Part shown: piece by piece, positions 37,381 through 47,613 of the stretch
Position numbering within the stretch: the stretch's first letter is position 1
How the letters are laid out: the number at the start of each line of letters is the position of its first letter
Source: Cyanobacteria bacterium FACHB-502
GTDB lineage: Bacteria > Cyanobacteriota > Cyanobacteriia > Elainellales > Elainellaceae
Length of the DNA: 64,000 bases
Reading direction: 5' to 3'
Assembly (NCBI GenBank): GCA_014695325.1
Contig: JACJNZ010000014.1
Span: 1 to 64,000, forward strand
The notes under the pieces: model-generated
Seen by the model: the letters and a program-made list of their open reading frames with translations, nothing else
Databases searched by the model: none
What the model was told of the DNA's origin: nothing
Position numbers and translations under genes: made by a program

Positions 37381-39093
37381 TTAAAATCCTAGATCGGCTT
37401 TTGCGGCTTCTGCGGCTTGGAGAATTTCGGCTTCGGGCAGGTCTTCCCAAGGCGTTTCGCCAATCTGGGCATAAAAGGTTTCGTCGTAGGGGCGAGTCCG
37501 AATCACAACGGGCATCGGTACAGCATGACCTAGAATCAGTGCTTGCTGCTTCGAGTCCAGTTTCGCGAGAACCGATCGCAACGCCTGTCCACCGGATACC
37601 CCTGTGAAAATCGCTTCGATATCTTTCTCATCATTTAATAGTGCGGTAATCCGCGTTCCTACCTGAGACATCACCTCGTTATCAATCCCCGATGGCCGCT
37701 GATCCACCACCAACAACGTCACAAAGTATTTCCGCATCTCGCGGGCGATCGTGCCAAAAATGGTCTGACGGACGGTTGCTGAATCCAAAAAACGATGTGC
37801 TTCTTCGATCGTAATGACTAGAGGTTGAGGGCGATCGATCGGGTTTTTGGTTTGCAGGAATTTTTCGGCTTTGTGGACGTAGGCATGGTGAATCCGGCGG
37901 GCGATTACGTTTGTTGCCAGCATATAAGAGAGCAGGTTGGACTGAGAGCCGAACTCAATTACAACGTGCTTTCCGGCATCGAGTGATTCAAGAATTTGAC
38001 CGACATAGTTTTTGGGGCAAGTTTGCCGCAGATACTTCAAATCATCCAGACGGGTCAGCTTGCGCTGAAGTGCCATGATCGAGGACTTGCTGCCCATCTT
38101 GACTTCGCAAAATTCTTGAATTTCCTCATTGCTCATCGACAGCAAACGGCTGATCCAGGCTTTGCCAAACTCATTGCGAAGAATAATCGCGTTTTCCAGG
38201 CTGGCCTCGGACAGATTTAGTTCGCCCCGCACCAGCATTAGATCTTCGACATCAATCTGGTCATAGCTAATGTAAAGCTCTTGGGCATCGCGCACACCCC
38301 GCCGTCGCGTGGACTCTACATCTAATGTATAGATCTGCACTTGGCTTGGGAAAAGCTGACGCAAGCCTTTTACGGTGCTGAACTGCTTGCCTTCTCGCGT
38401 GGCTTCCCAGCCGTACTCCGAGTGCATATCAAAGATGAGATTCACTGCGGCTCGTCTGCGAATAATTCCAGACAGCAATAGTCTCGTTAGGAAAGATTTT
38501 CCTGTCCCCGACTTACCAAACACCCCGTTACTCCGCTCCACGAATCGATCGAGATCCAGGCAGATTGGCACATTCATATCGATCGGTTCCCCGATCGCAA
38601 AATTCCGCCGATGGGGATCATCCTCCCAGCCGAACACCGCCCGAAAGTCCCGCTCCGATGCGTCGTAGACCTGACTAAAGTGAGCCGGAATGGTTTTAAC
38701 GGGCAGCAGCTCCACATCATTCGTATTCGCTTCGTAGGAAGCAAGGGAGTCTGAGGCTTTCGATCGCGTCTTCGTTCTACGAGGCTCGCTTTCTGCCTTC
38801 GGTGTAAACATTAGCATCGGCGACAGGTTGATCGTGCCGTAGGTTCCGGTTCCTGCCAGCACTTCTTGCAAAAACGTATTCGCTGGATCGGGCGGGTTCG
38901 CCAAGATTCGCTGTGTCGCAGTTCCCAGGGCAACGTCCGTCAGCATGCAGAAAAAGCGCGATCGTACCCCTTGCACGACCAGGAATTTCCCGACCCGCAT
39001 ATCCTCAACGGAGACATCGGCATGCAAACGCACTTCTAGCCCCTGACTCAAGGAACCCTGTATCACCGAACCCAGCGGATTTTCTGCGGTCAT
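37381..39093 (-). CDS. HerA-like ATPase (HAS-barrel plus RecA-type motor)
   Basis: A 570-residue ATPase. The N-terminal part (to about residue 165) is HAS-barrel-like. The motor contains a Walker A at residues 193-200 (GKSGTGKS), a Walker B with catalytic Glu (VITIEEAHRF) and a later GTR-I-type arginine region (QVGTRITALL). HerA-type motors translocate DNA, usually with the nuclease NurA for end resection. No NurA gene is adjacent. Cyanobacteria carry such stand-alone homologues. It is not in an operon with its neighbours, and its substrate is unknown. Confidence 0.88.
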   Translation of the reverse strand: MTAENPLGSVIQGSLSQGLEVRLHADVSVEDMRVGKFLVVQGVRSRFFCMLTDVALGTATQRILANPPDPANTFLQEVLAGTGTYGTINLSPMLMFTPKAESEPRRTKTRSKASDSLASYEANTNDVELLPVKTIPAHFSQVYDASERDFRAVFGWEDDPHRRNFAIGEPIDMNVPICLDLDRFVERSNGVFGKSGTGKSFLTRLLLSGIIRRRAAVNLIFDMHSEYGWEATREGKQFSTVKGLRQLFPSQVQIYTLDVESTRRRGVRDAQELYISYDQIDVEDLMLVRGELNLSEASLENAIILRNEFGKAWISRLLSMSNEEIQEFCEVKMGSKSSIMALQRKLTRLDDLKYLRQTCPKNYVGQILESLDAGKHVVIEFGSQSNLLSYMLATNVIARRIHHAYVHKAEKFLQTKNPIDRPQPLVITIEEAHRFLDSATVRQTIFGTIAREMRKYFVTLLVVDQRPSGIDNEVMSQVGTRITALLNDEKDIEAIFTGVSGGQALRSVLAKLDSKQQALILGHAVPMPVVIRTRPYDETFYAQIGETPWEDLPEAEILQAAEAAKADLGF

Positions 39094-39187
39094 GCCAACC
39101 CCGCTAATACGATCGTTCTATTATCGAGGAATACACATGTTTTAGGCAAGTCGGCTAGGGTTTGCAACTCCCTAAATCCTCCACCAG

Positions 39188-39264
39188 TGGGGGACTTTCA
39201 ATGGGGGACTTTGAATTGTTGGCTCCACTCCGCCGTTTCAAACACGGTTGTGCCGTTTCAAACA
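39188..39264. repeat. two adjacent short duplications 3' of the phosphatase gene
   Basis: TGGGGGACTTTCAA / TGGGGGACTTTGAA (14 bp, 39188-39215) is followed by a 13-bp repeat (CCGTTTCAAACAC) at 39232 and 39252. The first overlaps the sequence of a dispersed repeat family (see 49157 and 58533). They lie beyond the extended reading frame of the phosphatase. Confidence 0.8.
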
Positions 39265-39341
39265 CACCTTCATGCGGGCATGATTCCAAAGTATTTTAGC
39301 CCTTCGATAATTCCAGCAGCATAGTGGGCTTGGGCTAAGTA

Positions 39342-40064
39342 TCAATGACCGCTAAGGGGGAACTGCTGCGCATTGCCCTCAAAATTATCCTGATGCCACT
39401 GAAGTAATTTCCTTCTCGCATTGCCAACAATAATGCCAATCTGGTTGGCAGCAAATAGGGCAATGTGGTTGCCAGAATCACCACAGACTACTGTTTGTTC
39501 TGCTGTAAACCTAAAGGCTTGACGAATATAGGTAACAGCACTGCCCTTATTGATTTTACGCGGCACGATATCAAGGTCATGTCCATGACTGTAAATCAGT
39601 TCAGCCTCCAGTCCTTGAGCAATGAGTTGAGCTTCCAGTTCTGATAAAACAGAGGCGTCTTCTTCATCAAGCACAAAGCTTAGCTTGAAGGGACGCTGTT
39701 CGCTTCCAGGCTGAGCAACCAGTTGGGAAAGCTGTTCGACGACCACTGCAATGCTTGCTCGATCCCAATTTTGGGAAGACAGGCTAGACCAGTTTTCATC
39801 CAATTCGTTGCCTGGATAATAAATTTCAGTCCCGACAGAAGCAATTAGTACATCGGGTTCTGGCAGCGCAGTGTGAGAAATCAATCGCTCATAAGACTTC
39901 AACGATCGCCCGGTGGCATAAACCAATTTTGAGCCATAAATTTGGCGATGGTGTTTGAACCAACTGTTCAGACGCTGGAGCGCGTCATTGTCCCCAACCA
40001 GGGTGCTGTCGAGATCTGTTACCAGCAAAAACTTTGACACAGTTGCGATTGTCCTCTCATTCAC
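39342..40064 (-). CDS. sucrose-phosphate phosphatase-like, prematurely stopped and possibly inactive
   Basis: A 240-residue HAD-family protein of the sucrose-6-phosphate phosphatase type, which makes sucrose from sucrose-6-phosphate. It has LVTDLDSTLVGD (nucleophile region), YATGRS and the lysine motif INKGSAVTYI. Two oddities stand out. The metal-binding motif reads VVCGDSGNH where known enzymes have GDSGND, a change of one base (CAC for GAC). The frame meets TGA at 39342-39344, but continues open for 23 codons (YLAQAHYAAGIIEGLKYFG) to a TGA at 39270, and this matches the normal C-terminus. The gene therefore looks decayed, unless read-through or a sequencing error explains it. There is no sucrose synthesis gene beside it. 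Confidence 0.8.
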   Translation of the reverse strand: MNERTIATVSKFLLVTDLDSTLVGDNDALQRLNSWFKHHRQIYGSKLVYATGRSLKSYERLISHTALPEPDVLIASVGTEIYYPGNELDENWSSLSSQNWDRASIAVVVEQLSQLVAQPGSEQRPFKLSFVLDEEDASVLSELEAQLIAQGLEAELIYSHGHDLDIVPRKINKGSAVTYIRQAFRFTAEQTVVCGDSGNHIALFAANQIGIIVGNARRKLLQWHQDNFEGNAQQFPLSGH

Positions 40065-40088
40065 CTCAAAGCAACCCTCCGACCGTTC

Positions 40089-41036
40089 TCACTGCCTTCT
40101 CGTTCCTGCCCGTTGTCGTAAAATGTCCAACAATTTCGTTATGTGCGGCGGCACAGGAGCCGTCACCTCGATCGCCTTACCCGTCACCGGATGCTGAAGC
40201 GTTAGCCGATAGGCATGAAGTGCCTGCCCTGGCAAATTGACCCCGATTGATCGCCCTGACCCATAAAGCGGATCGCCCACGATCGGATGACCAATGGCTG
40301 CGCTATGAACCCGAATCTGATGCGTCCGTCCTGTCTCAAGCTGAAACCGCATCAGCGTAAAGTTGCCCAACCGCTCCTCGACCGTCCAGTGCGTCATAGC
40401 TCGTCTGCCACCCTTCTCTTCAGGGACAATTGCCTGCTTTTTGCGATCGATCGGATGCCTGCCAATTGGTGCGTCGATCGTGCCCTTCACAGTTGCCGGT
40501 GCGCCATACACCACGCCCAGATATTCTCGCCGCGCCGTCTTGGTTTTGAACTGTTCCTGAAGCTGCTGATGGGCAAGGTCAGTTTTAGCGATCGCGATTG
40601 CTCCGCTCGTATCCTTATCTAATCGATGCACAATTCCCGGACGCTGCACCCCCCCAATTCCGGCAAGCTGATTGCCGCAATGAGCTAAGAGTGCATTCAC
40701 TAGCGTTCCACCTTGGTGTCCAGGCGCAGGATGAACCACCAGATCCACAGGCTTATTCAAAATCAGCAGATGCTCATCCTCGTAAAGGACGTCGAGGGGA
40801 ATGTCCTCGGCCTCCAGGTCAAGTGGCTCTGCATCAGGAATGCTGACCTCAATCCGATCGCCCTCCTGCACAGTGACTTTCTTAGAAGTACAAACCTTGT
40901 CATTAATCCGAACCTGTCCGTCTTCGATCAATTTCTGGATGCGCGATCGAGATAAGTCACGGAGCTGTGCGGATAGGAAGCGATCGAGGCGGGGTTCAGT
41001 CGGGTGGTCAACGTGAAGAGAGATTAGTTCAGTCAA
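40089..41036 (-). CDS. RluA-family 23S rRNA pseudouridine synthase
   Basis: A 315-residue enzyme with an N-terminal S4 RNA-binding domain (RLDRFLSAQLRDLSRSRIQKL ... EDGQVRINDKV) and a RluA catalytic domain with the GIVHRLDKDTSGAIAIAK motif, whose Asp is catalytic. It isomerises uridine in 23S rRNA, probably near the RluD sites; the exact target is unknown. It is full length, about 25 bp after the phosphatase start on the same strand. Confidence 0.95.
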   Translation of the reverse strand: MTELISLHVDHPTEPRLDRFLSAQLRDLSRSRIQKLIEDGQVRINDKVCTSKKVTVQEGDRIEVSIPDAEPLDLEAEDIPLDVLYEDEHLLILNKPVDLVVHPAPGHQGGTLVNALLAHCGNQLAGIGGVQRPGIVHRLDKDTSGAIAIAKTDLAHQQLQEQFKTKTARREYLGVVYGAPATVKGTIDAPIGRHPIDRKKQAIVPEEKGGRRAMTHWTVEERLGNFTLMRFQLETGRTHQIRVHSAAIGHPIVGDPLYGSGRSIGVNLPGQALHAYRLTLQHPVTGKAIEVTAPVPPHITKLLDILRQRAGTRRQ

Positions 41037-41873
41037 TTTTTAAAATCAGGCACGCTTTACTTTTTATTATCGCGTGACGACTTAGCAGCGTGAGCAAGTC
41101 TGAAAACCCAACGGTTTTGATGGGATACGTTAGAATCACCGCTTCGGGAAAAGACTGTGATTCACAGGGTAAGTCAGAATTCTCGGAAGTGGAGGCAATC
41201 TCTCATCGAAATAGCGGCAGTTCTTTCGCTTGCTTACCTGTCAACCTGCCTATTTCTATTCTTTCGACAGCTCGGCTTCTCTGTCCTAGGGGGAGCAATG
41301 CAAACCGTAGGATATTGCTCAAATCTTTTCTAATATTAATAATTCAATTAAGAAAAACGAAGAAATTCGATCGTCAATGGCATTAATAGAAAATCCTAGA
41401 GGTTAACTTAATATCCTGATTATTCTCTCGCTTCCAACATCTATTTCAGCCTCTACAAGATGAAGATGTAGGGTAGCACAATCACAGCAAGATTGTATAA
41501 CTTTTATCAAACATTTCAATTTGTAAAGATTCCTCAATGGATCGCATATTATCTGCTGATGGTCTCCCTCGGAACGTAGGTAAATCAATGCTTCTACATC
41601 TTGAATTATTGTTAACCTCGCTTAAAGTCTGTGAGATTCCAGTTCTATAATGCTGCAAGTACCTCCCCATGGAACTGGGATCGCTCATTGGACTGATATT
41701 CAATGTGTGGTTGCAGTTCACCTCTTCTAGGCACGGGTCATTTCTGGCTTCGACGCTCCTACCCAAGTCGGTTATGTGCCTGTCTGCTGATGTTACGAAG
41801 AGAGATGCTGTCATTTGGCAGCTTGGGGGCTGGTCGCTCAACTCGTTCCTTTGTCTAGAGAGGAGAGTCTCGA
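41037..41873. promoter_or_regulatory. psaA upstream region
   Basis: An 837-bp gene-free stretch between rluA (divergent) and psaA. It should hold the light-regulated psaAB promoters, but I did not find a clear HLR1 (RpaB) pair. Short open frames here (41090-41386, 41403-41588 and others) have no recognisable product. Confidence 0.5.
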
Positions 41874-44141
41874 ATGACAACTTCCCCACGGGAGCGGGAG
41901 GCAACCAAACAGGTGCGAGTGGTCGTCGATAAAGATCCAGTGAAAACTTCCTTCGAGAAGTGGGCACAGCCGGGTCATTTCGATCGCACCCTCGCTAAGG
42001 GTCCCAAGACCACAACCTGGATTTGGAACCTTCATGCCGACGCTCACGATTTCGATAGCCATACCAGTGACCTAGAAGATATTTCTCGTAAAATCTTCAG
42101 CGCACACTTCGGTCACCTTGCTGTAGTGTTCGTCTGGCTCAGTGGAATGTTCTTCCACGGCGCAAAATTCTCTAATTACTCTGGTTGGATGGCTGACCCC
42201 CTGAACGTGAAGCCTAGTGCTCAGGTGGTTTGGCCCATCTTTGGTCAAGAGATTTTAAACGGTGACGTGGGCGGTGGATTCCACGGCATTCAAATCACAT
42301 CTGGATTTTTCCAAATCTGGCGTGCTGCCGGGATTACAAATGAATTTCAGCTCTATGTAACGGCGATCGGCGGTCTGGTAGCGGCTGCTCTGATGCTGTT
42401 TGCAGGCTGGTTCCACTATCACAAGCGCGCTCCGAAACTGGAATGGTTCCAGAATGTGGAGTCGATGCTGAACCACCACCTGGCTGGTTTGCTGGGTCTG
42501 GGCTGTCTCTCCTGGGCAGGTCACCAGATTCACGTTGCCCTGCCGATTAACAAAATGCTGGATGCTGGGGTTCCTCCGAATCAGATTCCCCTGCCTCATG
42601 AGTTTATTCTCAACTCCAGCTTAATGTCGGATCTCTATCCCAGTTTCTCGAAGGGTCTGACTCCCTTCTTTACCCTGAACTGGGGTGAGTACGCTGATTT
42701 CCTTACCTTCAAGGGTGGCTTGAACCCTGTAACTGGCGGTCTATGGCTGTCGGATACGGCGCACCACCACTTGGCTCTGGCAGTCCTGTTCATCATTGCG
42801 GGTCATATGTACCGTACGAACTGGGGCATTGGTCACAGCATCAGGGAAATCTTGGAGAACCACAAAGGTCCGTTTACGGGCGAAGGTCACAAGGGTCTCT
42901 ATGAGAACCTGACCACCTCTTGGCACGCGCAACTGGCTGTTAACCTGGCAATGTTGGGTTCGCTCACGATTATCGTGGCGCAGCACATGTACTCGATGCC
43001 GCCCTATCCGTACCTTGCAACGGATTACCCGACACAGCTCTCGATCTTCACCCACCATATGTGGATTGGAGCATTCTTCATTGTCGGTGCGGGTGCACAC
43101 GCGGCTATCTTTATGGTGCGTGACTACGATCCGGCAAGAAACATGAATAACTTGCTCGATCGCGTCATCCGTCACCGGGATGCCATCATTTCTCACCTCA
43201 ACTGGGTTTGTATTTTCCTGGGCTTCCATAGCTTCGGTCTGTACATTCACAACGACACGATGCGTGCTCTGGGTCGTCCCCAAGATATGTTCTCGGATAC
43301 GGCGATTCAGCTCCAGCCCGTGTTTGCTCAGTGGATTCAAAACATCCACACGCTAGCTCCTGGTGCAACTGCACCAAACCAGCTAGAGCCTGTGAGCTAT
43401 GCCTTCGGCGGCGGTATCGCTGCAGTGGGCGGCAAGGTTGCCATGATGCCGATCGCCCTGGGCACGGCAGACTTCATGGTTCACCATATCCATGCCTTCA
43501 CGATTCACGTGACGGTGCTGATTCTCTTGAAGGGCGTGCTGTTTGCTCGTAGTTCGCGTCTGGTTCCAGACAAAGCGAATCTGGGCTTCCGCTTCCCTTG
43601 CGACGGTCCCGGTCGGGGCGGCACCTGCCAGGTTTCTGGTTGGGATCACGTCTTCCTCGGTCTGTTCTGGATGTACAACTCTATTTCGATCGCTATTTTC
43701 CACTTCTCCTGGAAGATGCAGTCGGATGTGTGGGGTACGGTCGCACCAGATGGAACGGTTTCCCATATCACGGGCGGCAACTTTGCTCAGAGTGCAATCA
43801 CCATCAACGGATGGCTGCGTGACTTCCTGTGGGCACATGCAACTCAAGTGATTGGTTCTTACGGTTCTGCGCTGTCTGCTTACGGTCTGCTGTTCCTGGG
43901 CGCACACTTCGTCTGGGCGTTCAGCCTGATGTTCCTGTTCAGTGGTCGCGGCTACTGGCAAGAACTGATTGAGTCGATCGTTTGGGCACATAACAAGCTG
44001 AAAGTTGCGCCTTCGATCCAGCCTCGTGCTCTGAGCATTATTCAGGGTCGGGCAGTCGGTGTTGCTCATTACCTGCTGGGCGGCATCGTTACGACTTGGG
44101 CGTTTTTCTTGGCTCGCATCATTGCTGTTAGTGGTAGCTAG
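41874..44141 (+). CDS. psaA: photosystem I P700 apoprotein A1
   Basis: A 755-residue PSI core subunit with 11 expected transmembrane helices. It binds P700, A0, A1 and, jointly with PsaB, the F_X iron-sulfur cluster through [12 protein letters not shown]. Histidine-rich helices ([32 protein letters not shown]) bind chlorophyll. The length is typical (about 750), and no features of a far-red-type paralogue were recognised. It is followed by psaB after 207 bp. Confidence 0.99.
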   Translation: MTTSPREREATKQVRVVVDKDPVKTSFEKWAQPGHFDRTLAKGPKTTTWIWNLHADAHDFDSHTSDLEDISRKIFSAHFGHLAVVFVWLSGMFFHGAKFSNYSGWMADPLNVKPSAQVVWPIFGQEILNGDVGGGFHGIQITSGFFQIWRAAGITNEFQLYVTAIGGLVAAALMLFAGWFHYHKRAPKLEWFQNVESMLNHHLAGLLGLGCLSWAGHQIHVALPINKMLDAGVPPNQIPLPHEFILNSSLMSDLYPSFSKGLTPFFTLNWGEYADFLTFKGGLNPVTGGLWLSDTAHHHLALAVLFIIAGHMYRTNWGIGHSIREILENHKGPFTGEGHKGLYENLTTSWHAQLAVNLAMLGSLTIIVAQHMYSMPPYPYLATDYPTQLSIFTHHMWIGAFFIVGAGAHAAIFMVRDYDPARNMNNLLDRVIRHRDAIISHLNWVCIFLGFHSFGLYIHNDTMRALGRPQDMFSDTAIQLQPVFAQWIQNIHTLAPGATAPNQLEPVSYAFGGGIAAVGGKVAMMPIALGTADFMVHHIHAFTIHVTVLILLKGVLFARSSRLVPDKANLGFRFPCDGPGRGGTCQVSGWDHVFLGLFWMYNSISIAIFHFSWKMQSDVWGTVAPDGTVSHITGGNFAQSAITINGWLRDFLWAHATQVIGSYGSALSAYGLLFLGAHFVWAFSLMFLFSGRGYWQELIESIVWAHNKLKVAPSIQPRALSIIQGRAVGVAHYLLGGIVTTWAFFLARIIAVSGS

Positions 44142-44348
44142 TGATTCTTAAGCTGTCTCTCCTCTAGACCCCTGGATGCGAACGATGGGGGGCGAACTCT
44201 AAGCGAGGCTATGAATTTAATAGGATTCTTCAATGAATCTGAAAGGCTCTAAACCTTGTATTGTTCAAACTCCATCGTCTACAGTCCAGATGGGCCAAAG
44301 CTAGATGGCGAAAAGCTAATCGCTAATTAAGAAAATCAATTCGGACTT

Positions 44349-46577
44349 ATGGCAACAAAATTCCCAAAATTTAGCCAGGGATTGGCTCAAGACCCGACTA
44401 CCCGTCGGATCTGGTATGGGATTGCCACTGCCCACGATTTTGAGAGCCACGATGGCATGACGGAAGAAAATCTTTACCAAAAGATTTTCGCTTCCCACTT
44501 CGGTCATTTGGCAATCATCTTCCTCTGGACTTCTGGTAATCTCTTCCACGTCGCCTGGCAAGGTAACTTCGAACAGTGGGTCAAAGATCCGCTCAATGTG
44601 CGCCCGATCGCCCATGCGATTTGGGACCCCCATTTCGGTCAAGCTGCGGTGGACGCCTTCACTCGTGCAGGCGCGTCTAACCCTGTCAACATCGCTTATT
44701 CCGGTGTTTATCACTGGTGGTACACGATCGGGATGCGGACCAATGGCGAACTCTATGCGGGTTCTCTGTTCCTGATGTTGCTATCGGCGATCTTCCTGTT
44801 CGCAGGCTGGCTCCACCTTCAGCCCAAGTTCCGTCCGTCGCTGTCCTGGTTTAAGAATGCTGAATCTCGCCTGAACCACCACTTGGCTGGCTTGTTCGGG
44901 GTTAGCTCTCTGGCTTGGGCAGGCCACCTAATCCACGTGGCAATTCCTGAGTCGCGCGGTCAGCACGTTGGCTGGAACAACTTCCTGACGACCCCTCCCC
45001 ACCCTGCTGGTTTGGTTCCTTTCTTTACTGGCAACTGGGGTGTGTATGCCGAGAATGCAGATACTGCTAACCATGTCTTCGGTACGTCTGAAGGCGCGGG
45101 TACTGCAATCCTTACCTTCCTGGGCGGCTTCCATCCGCAAACTCAGTCCTTGTGGCTGACGGACATGGCTCACCATCACCTGGCGATCGCGGTCCTGTTC
45201 ATCGTGGCAGGTCATATGTATCGCACTAACTTTGGTATCGGTCATAGCATCAAAGAAATGCTGGATTCCAAAGCAGGTCTGACGAGTAGAAAGAGCGAAG
45301 GTCAGTTCAACCTGCCCCACCAGGGCTTGTATGACACCATTAACAACTCGCTGCACTTCCAGCTTGGTCTGGCTCTGGCAGCTTTGGGTGTCATCACCTC
45401 TCTGGTCGCTCAGCACATGTATTCCCTGCCGCCCTACGCTTTCATGGCGAAGGACTACACCACGCAGGCTGCGCTCTATACCCATCACCAGTACATCGCT
45501 GGATTCCTGATGGTTGGTGCGTTTGCTCATGGTGCAATCTTCTGGGTACGGGATTACGATCCGGCTCAAAACCGGGGTAACGTGCTCGATCGTGTTCTAA
45601 ACCACAAAGAAGCAATCATCTCTCACCTGAGCTGGGTGTCGCTGTTCCTAGGCTTCCACACCCTGGGTCTGTATGTTCATAACGACGTGATGCAGGCTTT
45701 CGGTACGCCTGAGAAGCAAATCCTGGTCGAGCCTGTGTTCGCACAGTTCGTTCAGGCGGCTCACGGCAAACTGCTCTATGGGTTCGATACGCTACTGTCT
45801 AACCCTGATAGCCTTGCTTCCACCGCTTGGCCCAACCATGCGAATACCTGGTTGCCCGGTTGGTTGGATGCTATTAACAGCGGTACGAACTCGCTGTTCC
45901 TGACAATCGGTCCTGGCGACTTCCTGGTTCACCATGCGATCGCTCTGGGTCTGCACACCACCACTCTGATTCTGGTCAAGGGTGCGCTGGATGCTCGCGG
46001 CTCGAAGCTGATGCCCGACAAGAAAGACTTCGGCTACAGCTTCCCCTGTGATGGTCCGGGTCGTGGCGGTACTTGCGACATCTCTGCTTGGGATGCGTTC
46101 TACCTTGCGATGTTCTGGATGCTGAACACAATCGGCTGGACGACGTTCTACTGGCACTGGAAGCACCTCGGTGTATGGCAGGGCAACGTGGCTCAGTTCA
46201 ACGAGTCTTCGACTTACCTGATGGGCTGGCTGCGTGACTACCTGTGGCTGAACTCTGCTCAGCTAATCAACGGCTACAACCCGTACGGCATGAACTCGTT
46301 GGCAGTTTGGAGCTGGATGTTCCTTTTCGGACACCTGGTTTGGGCTACGGGCTTTATGTTCCTAATTAGCTGGAGAGGCTACTGGCAAGAGCTGATCGAA
46401 ACAATCGTTTGGGCGCATGAGCGCACTCCGCTGGCGAACCTGCTTCGCTGGAAGGACAAGCCCGTTGCACTGTCGATCGTTCAGGGTCGTCTGGTTGGTT
46501 TAGCTCACTTCACGGTTGGCTACATCCTGACCTATGCTGCCTTCCTCATCGCATCAACTGCCGCACGTTACGGCTGA
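44349..46577 (+). CDS. psaB: photosystem I P700 apoprotein A2
   Basis: A 742-residue partner of PsaA in the PSI reaction centre, starting [22 protein letters not shown]. It supplies the other half of the F_X site ([20 protein letters not shown]). Histidine-rich membrane helices match the family throughout. It is co-transcribed with psaA and ends in a classic terminator at 46612-46639. Confidence 0.99.
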   Translation: MATKFPKFSQGLAQDPTTRRIWYGIATAHDFESHDGMTEENLYQKIFASHFGHLAIIFLWTSGNLFHVAWQGNFEQWVKDPLNVRPIAHAIWDPHFGQAAVDAFTRAGASNPVNIAYSGVYHWWYTIGMRTNGELYAGSLFLMLLSAIFLFAGWLHLQPKFRPSLSWFKNAESRLNHHLAGLFGVSSLAWAGHLIHVAIPESRGQHVGWNNFLTTPPHPAGLVPFFTGNWGVYAENADTANHVFGTSEGAGTAILTFLGGFHPQTQSLWLTDMAHHHLAIAVLFIVAGHMYRTNFGIGHSIKEMLDSKAGLTSRKSEGQFNLPHQGLYDTINNSLHFQLGLALAALGVITSLVAQHMYSLPPYAFMAKDYTTQAALYTHHQYIAGFLMVGAFAHGAIFWVRDYDPAQNRGNVLDRVLNHKEAIISHLSWVSLFLGFHTLGLYVHNDVMQAFGTPEKQILVEPVFAQFVQAAHGKLLYGFDTLLSNPDSLASTAWPNHANTWLPGWLDAINSGTNSLFLTIGPGDFLVHHAIALGLHTTTLILVKGALDARGSKLMPDKKDFGYSFPCDGPGRGGTCDISAWDAFYLAMFWMLNTIGWTTFYWHWKHLGVWQGNVAQFNESSTYLMGWLRDYLWLNSAQLINGYNPYGMNSLAVWSWMFLFGHLVWATGFMFLISWRGYWQELIETIVWAHERTPLANLLRWKDKPVALSIVQGRLVGLAHFTVGYILTYAAFLIASTAARYG

Positions 46578-46611
46578 TCAGGCGATCGAGCTTTTAGTTA
46601 GATAATTGAGT

Positions 46612-46639
46612 CCCTCACCTTCGGGTGGGGGATTTTTGT
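46612..46639 (+). terminator. intrinsic terminator of psaAB
   Basis: CCCTCACC, a TTCG tetraloop and GGTGGGGG form an 8-bp stem (46612-46631) followed by ATTTTTGTTT. The rest of the gap up to 46942 has no gene; CCTAGC-ATTAAG-GCTAGG at 46709-46726 is a further hairpin. Confidence 0.95.
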
Positions 46640-46942
46640 TTGGGAAGTATTTCTCCTTGATTCCATAGCTTACTGCAAGTTATGAGTGGGCATAGGATAG
46701 CCATTTAGCCTAGCATTAAGGCTAGGAATCTCGACTTGCTGGAAGTAAGAAGAAGCGTATAGATCTATGGGAACTACACATGTACCTGTTTAACTCCAAC
46801 TTTTTCAATCGCTGGCATTGGTTTAGTTATCACTTCGCGCAATCCTTTCGACATCCGCTCTCAAACTCAGCACTAATTTTTTGAGAAGGACTAGCAAAGA
46901 TTAATTCTCAATGTAGCTCACCTAGCTAGCTCAAAGTGAAAT

Positions 46943-47611
46943 TTACATATCTAGTGCACTATTAAATTCAATATTTCTATCTGAAAAAACCCCTTCTGTA
47001 ACTAAGGTTGGAACTATTTTTGAGGTGTAATATGTGAAAGCACTACGTTGTATAGCATAAATAAGCAGAACTCCTGCTAGCCCAATTAGAAGGTCAGTTA
47101 TATTAAATTTGACACAGCCCATAAGGGATACTATTGAGCATGCAAGCACAATTTCTCCCCAGATATGTGTTTGGTATAAAGAGGCTTTCCTAAGCTTTAA
47201 TTCATCTTTAAAATCCTTTGTTATGTAAAGATTAAGTGCTTGACTTTCTGTAGCTTCTAATTCAATGCTGGCGCGCAACCTATTTATGTACTGATTGAAG
47301 TCGCGAAAGGTTGTGAAAAAATTGAAGCTTGCAATTTGAATTCTTTTATAAAGTAGCCCAGTAAAGTAAGTAAGCACTACCCCAAGAAATATGTGTAGTA
47401 ATAATATCTTTGATACAAAAGAGCTAGATGTAGAAAGAACAGCAGTAAGAGGAACATCCGCTACTTCAAACCATAAGCTCTGATGCCCTCTATCAGGAAT
47501 AACAACTAAGGCAATTAGAAACAGTAAAAAAATCGCCACTTTGTATAGTGAAAATGACGAAGTTAAATCTTTAATATACTTTTCTCTTAAAGCCTTAATT
47601 AGTTCATCCAT
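46943..47611 (-). CDS. unknown membrane protein, second gene of AT-rich pair
   Basis: A 222-residue protein. Hydrophobic segments lie near residues 25-40 (VAIFLLFLIALVVIP), 65-85 (SKILLLHIFLGVVLTYFTGLLY), 150-165 (EIVLACSIVSLMGC) and 170-188, with a charged segment between. I do not recognise a family. Its start is 2 bp from the stop of the upstream gene, so they form one transcription unit. The region is clearly more AT-rich than its neighbours (many TTT, AAA and ATA codons), suggesting acquired DNA. It sits in the gap between psaB and the ferredoxin gene. The role is unknown. Confidence 0.7.
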   Translation of the reverse strand: MDELIKALREKYIKDLTSSFSLYKVAIFLLFLIALVVIPDRGHQSLWFEVADVPLTAVLSTSSSFVSKILLLHIFLGVVLTYFTGLLYKRIQIASFNFFTTFRDFNQYINRLRASIELEATESQALNLYITKDFKDELKLRKASLYQTHIWGEIVLACSIVSLMGCVKFNITDLLIGLAGVLLIYAIQRSAFTYYTSKIVPTLVTEGVFSDRNIEFNSALDM

Positions 47612-47613
47612 TT

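Noticed and set aside
42741-46166. Long antisense frames across psaA and psaB
   Set aside because: Explained by codon bias of the conserved genes; no recognisable protein.
41874-46577. Far-red light type psaA/psaB paralogues
   Set aside because: Sequences read as standard subunits, and no far-red cluster genes are nearby.
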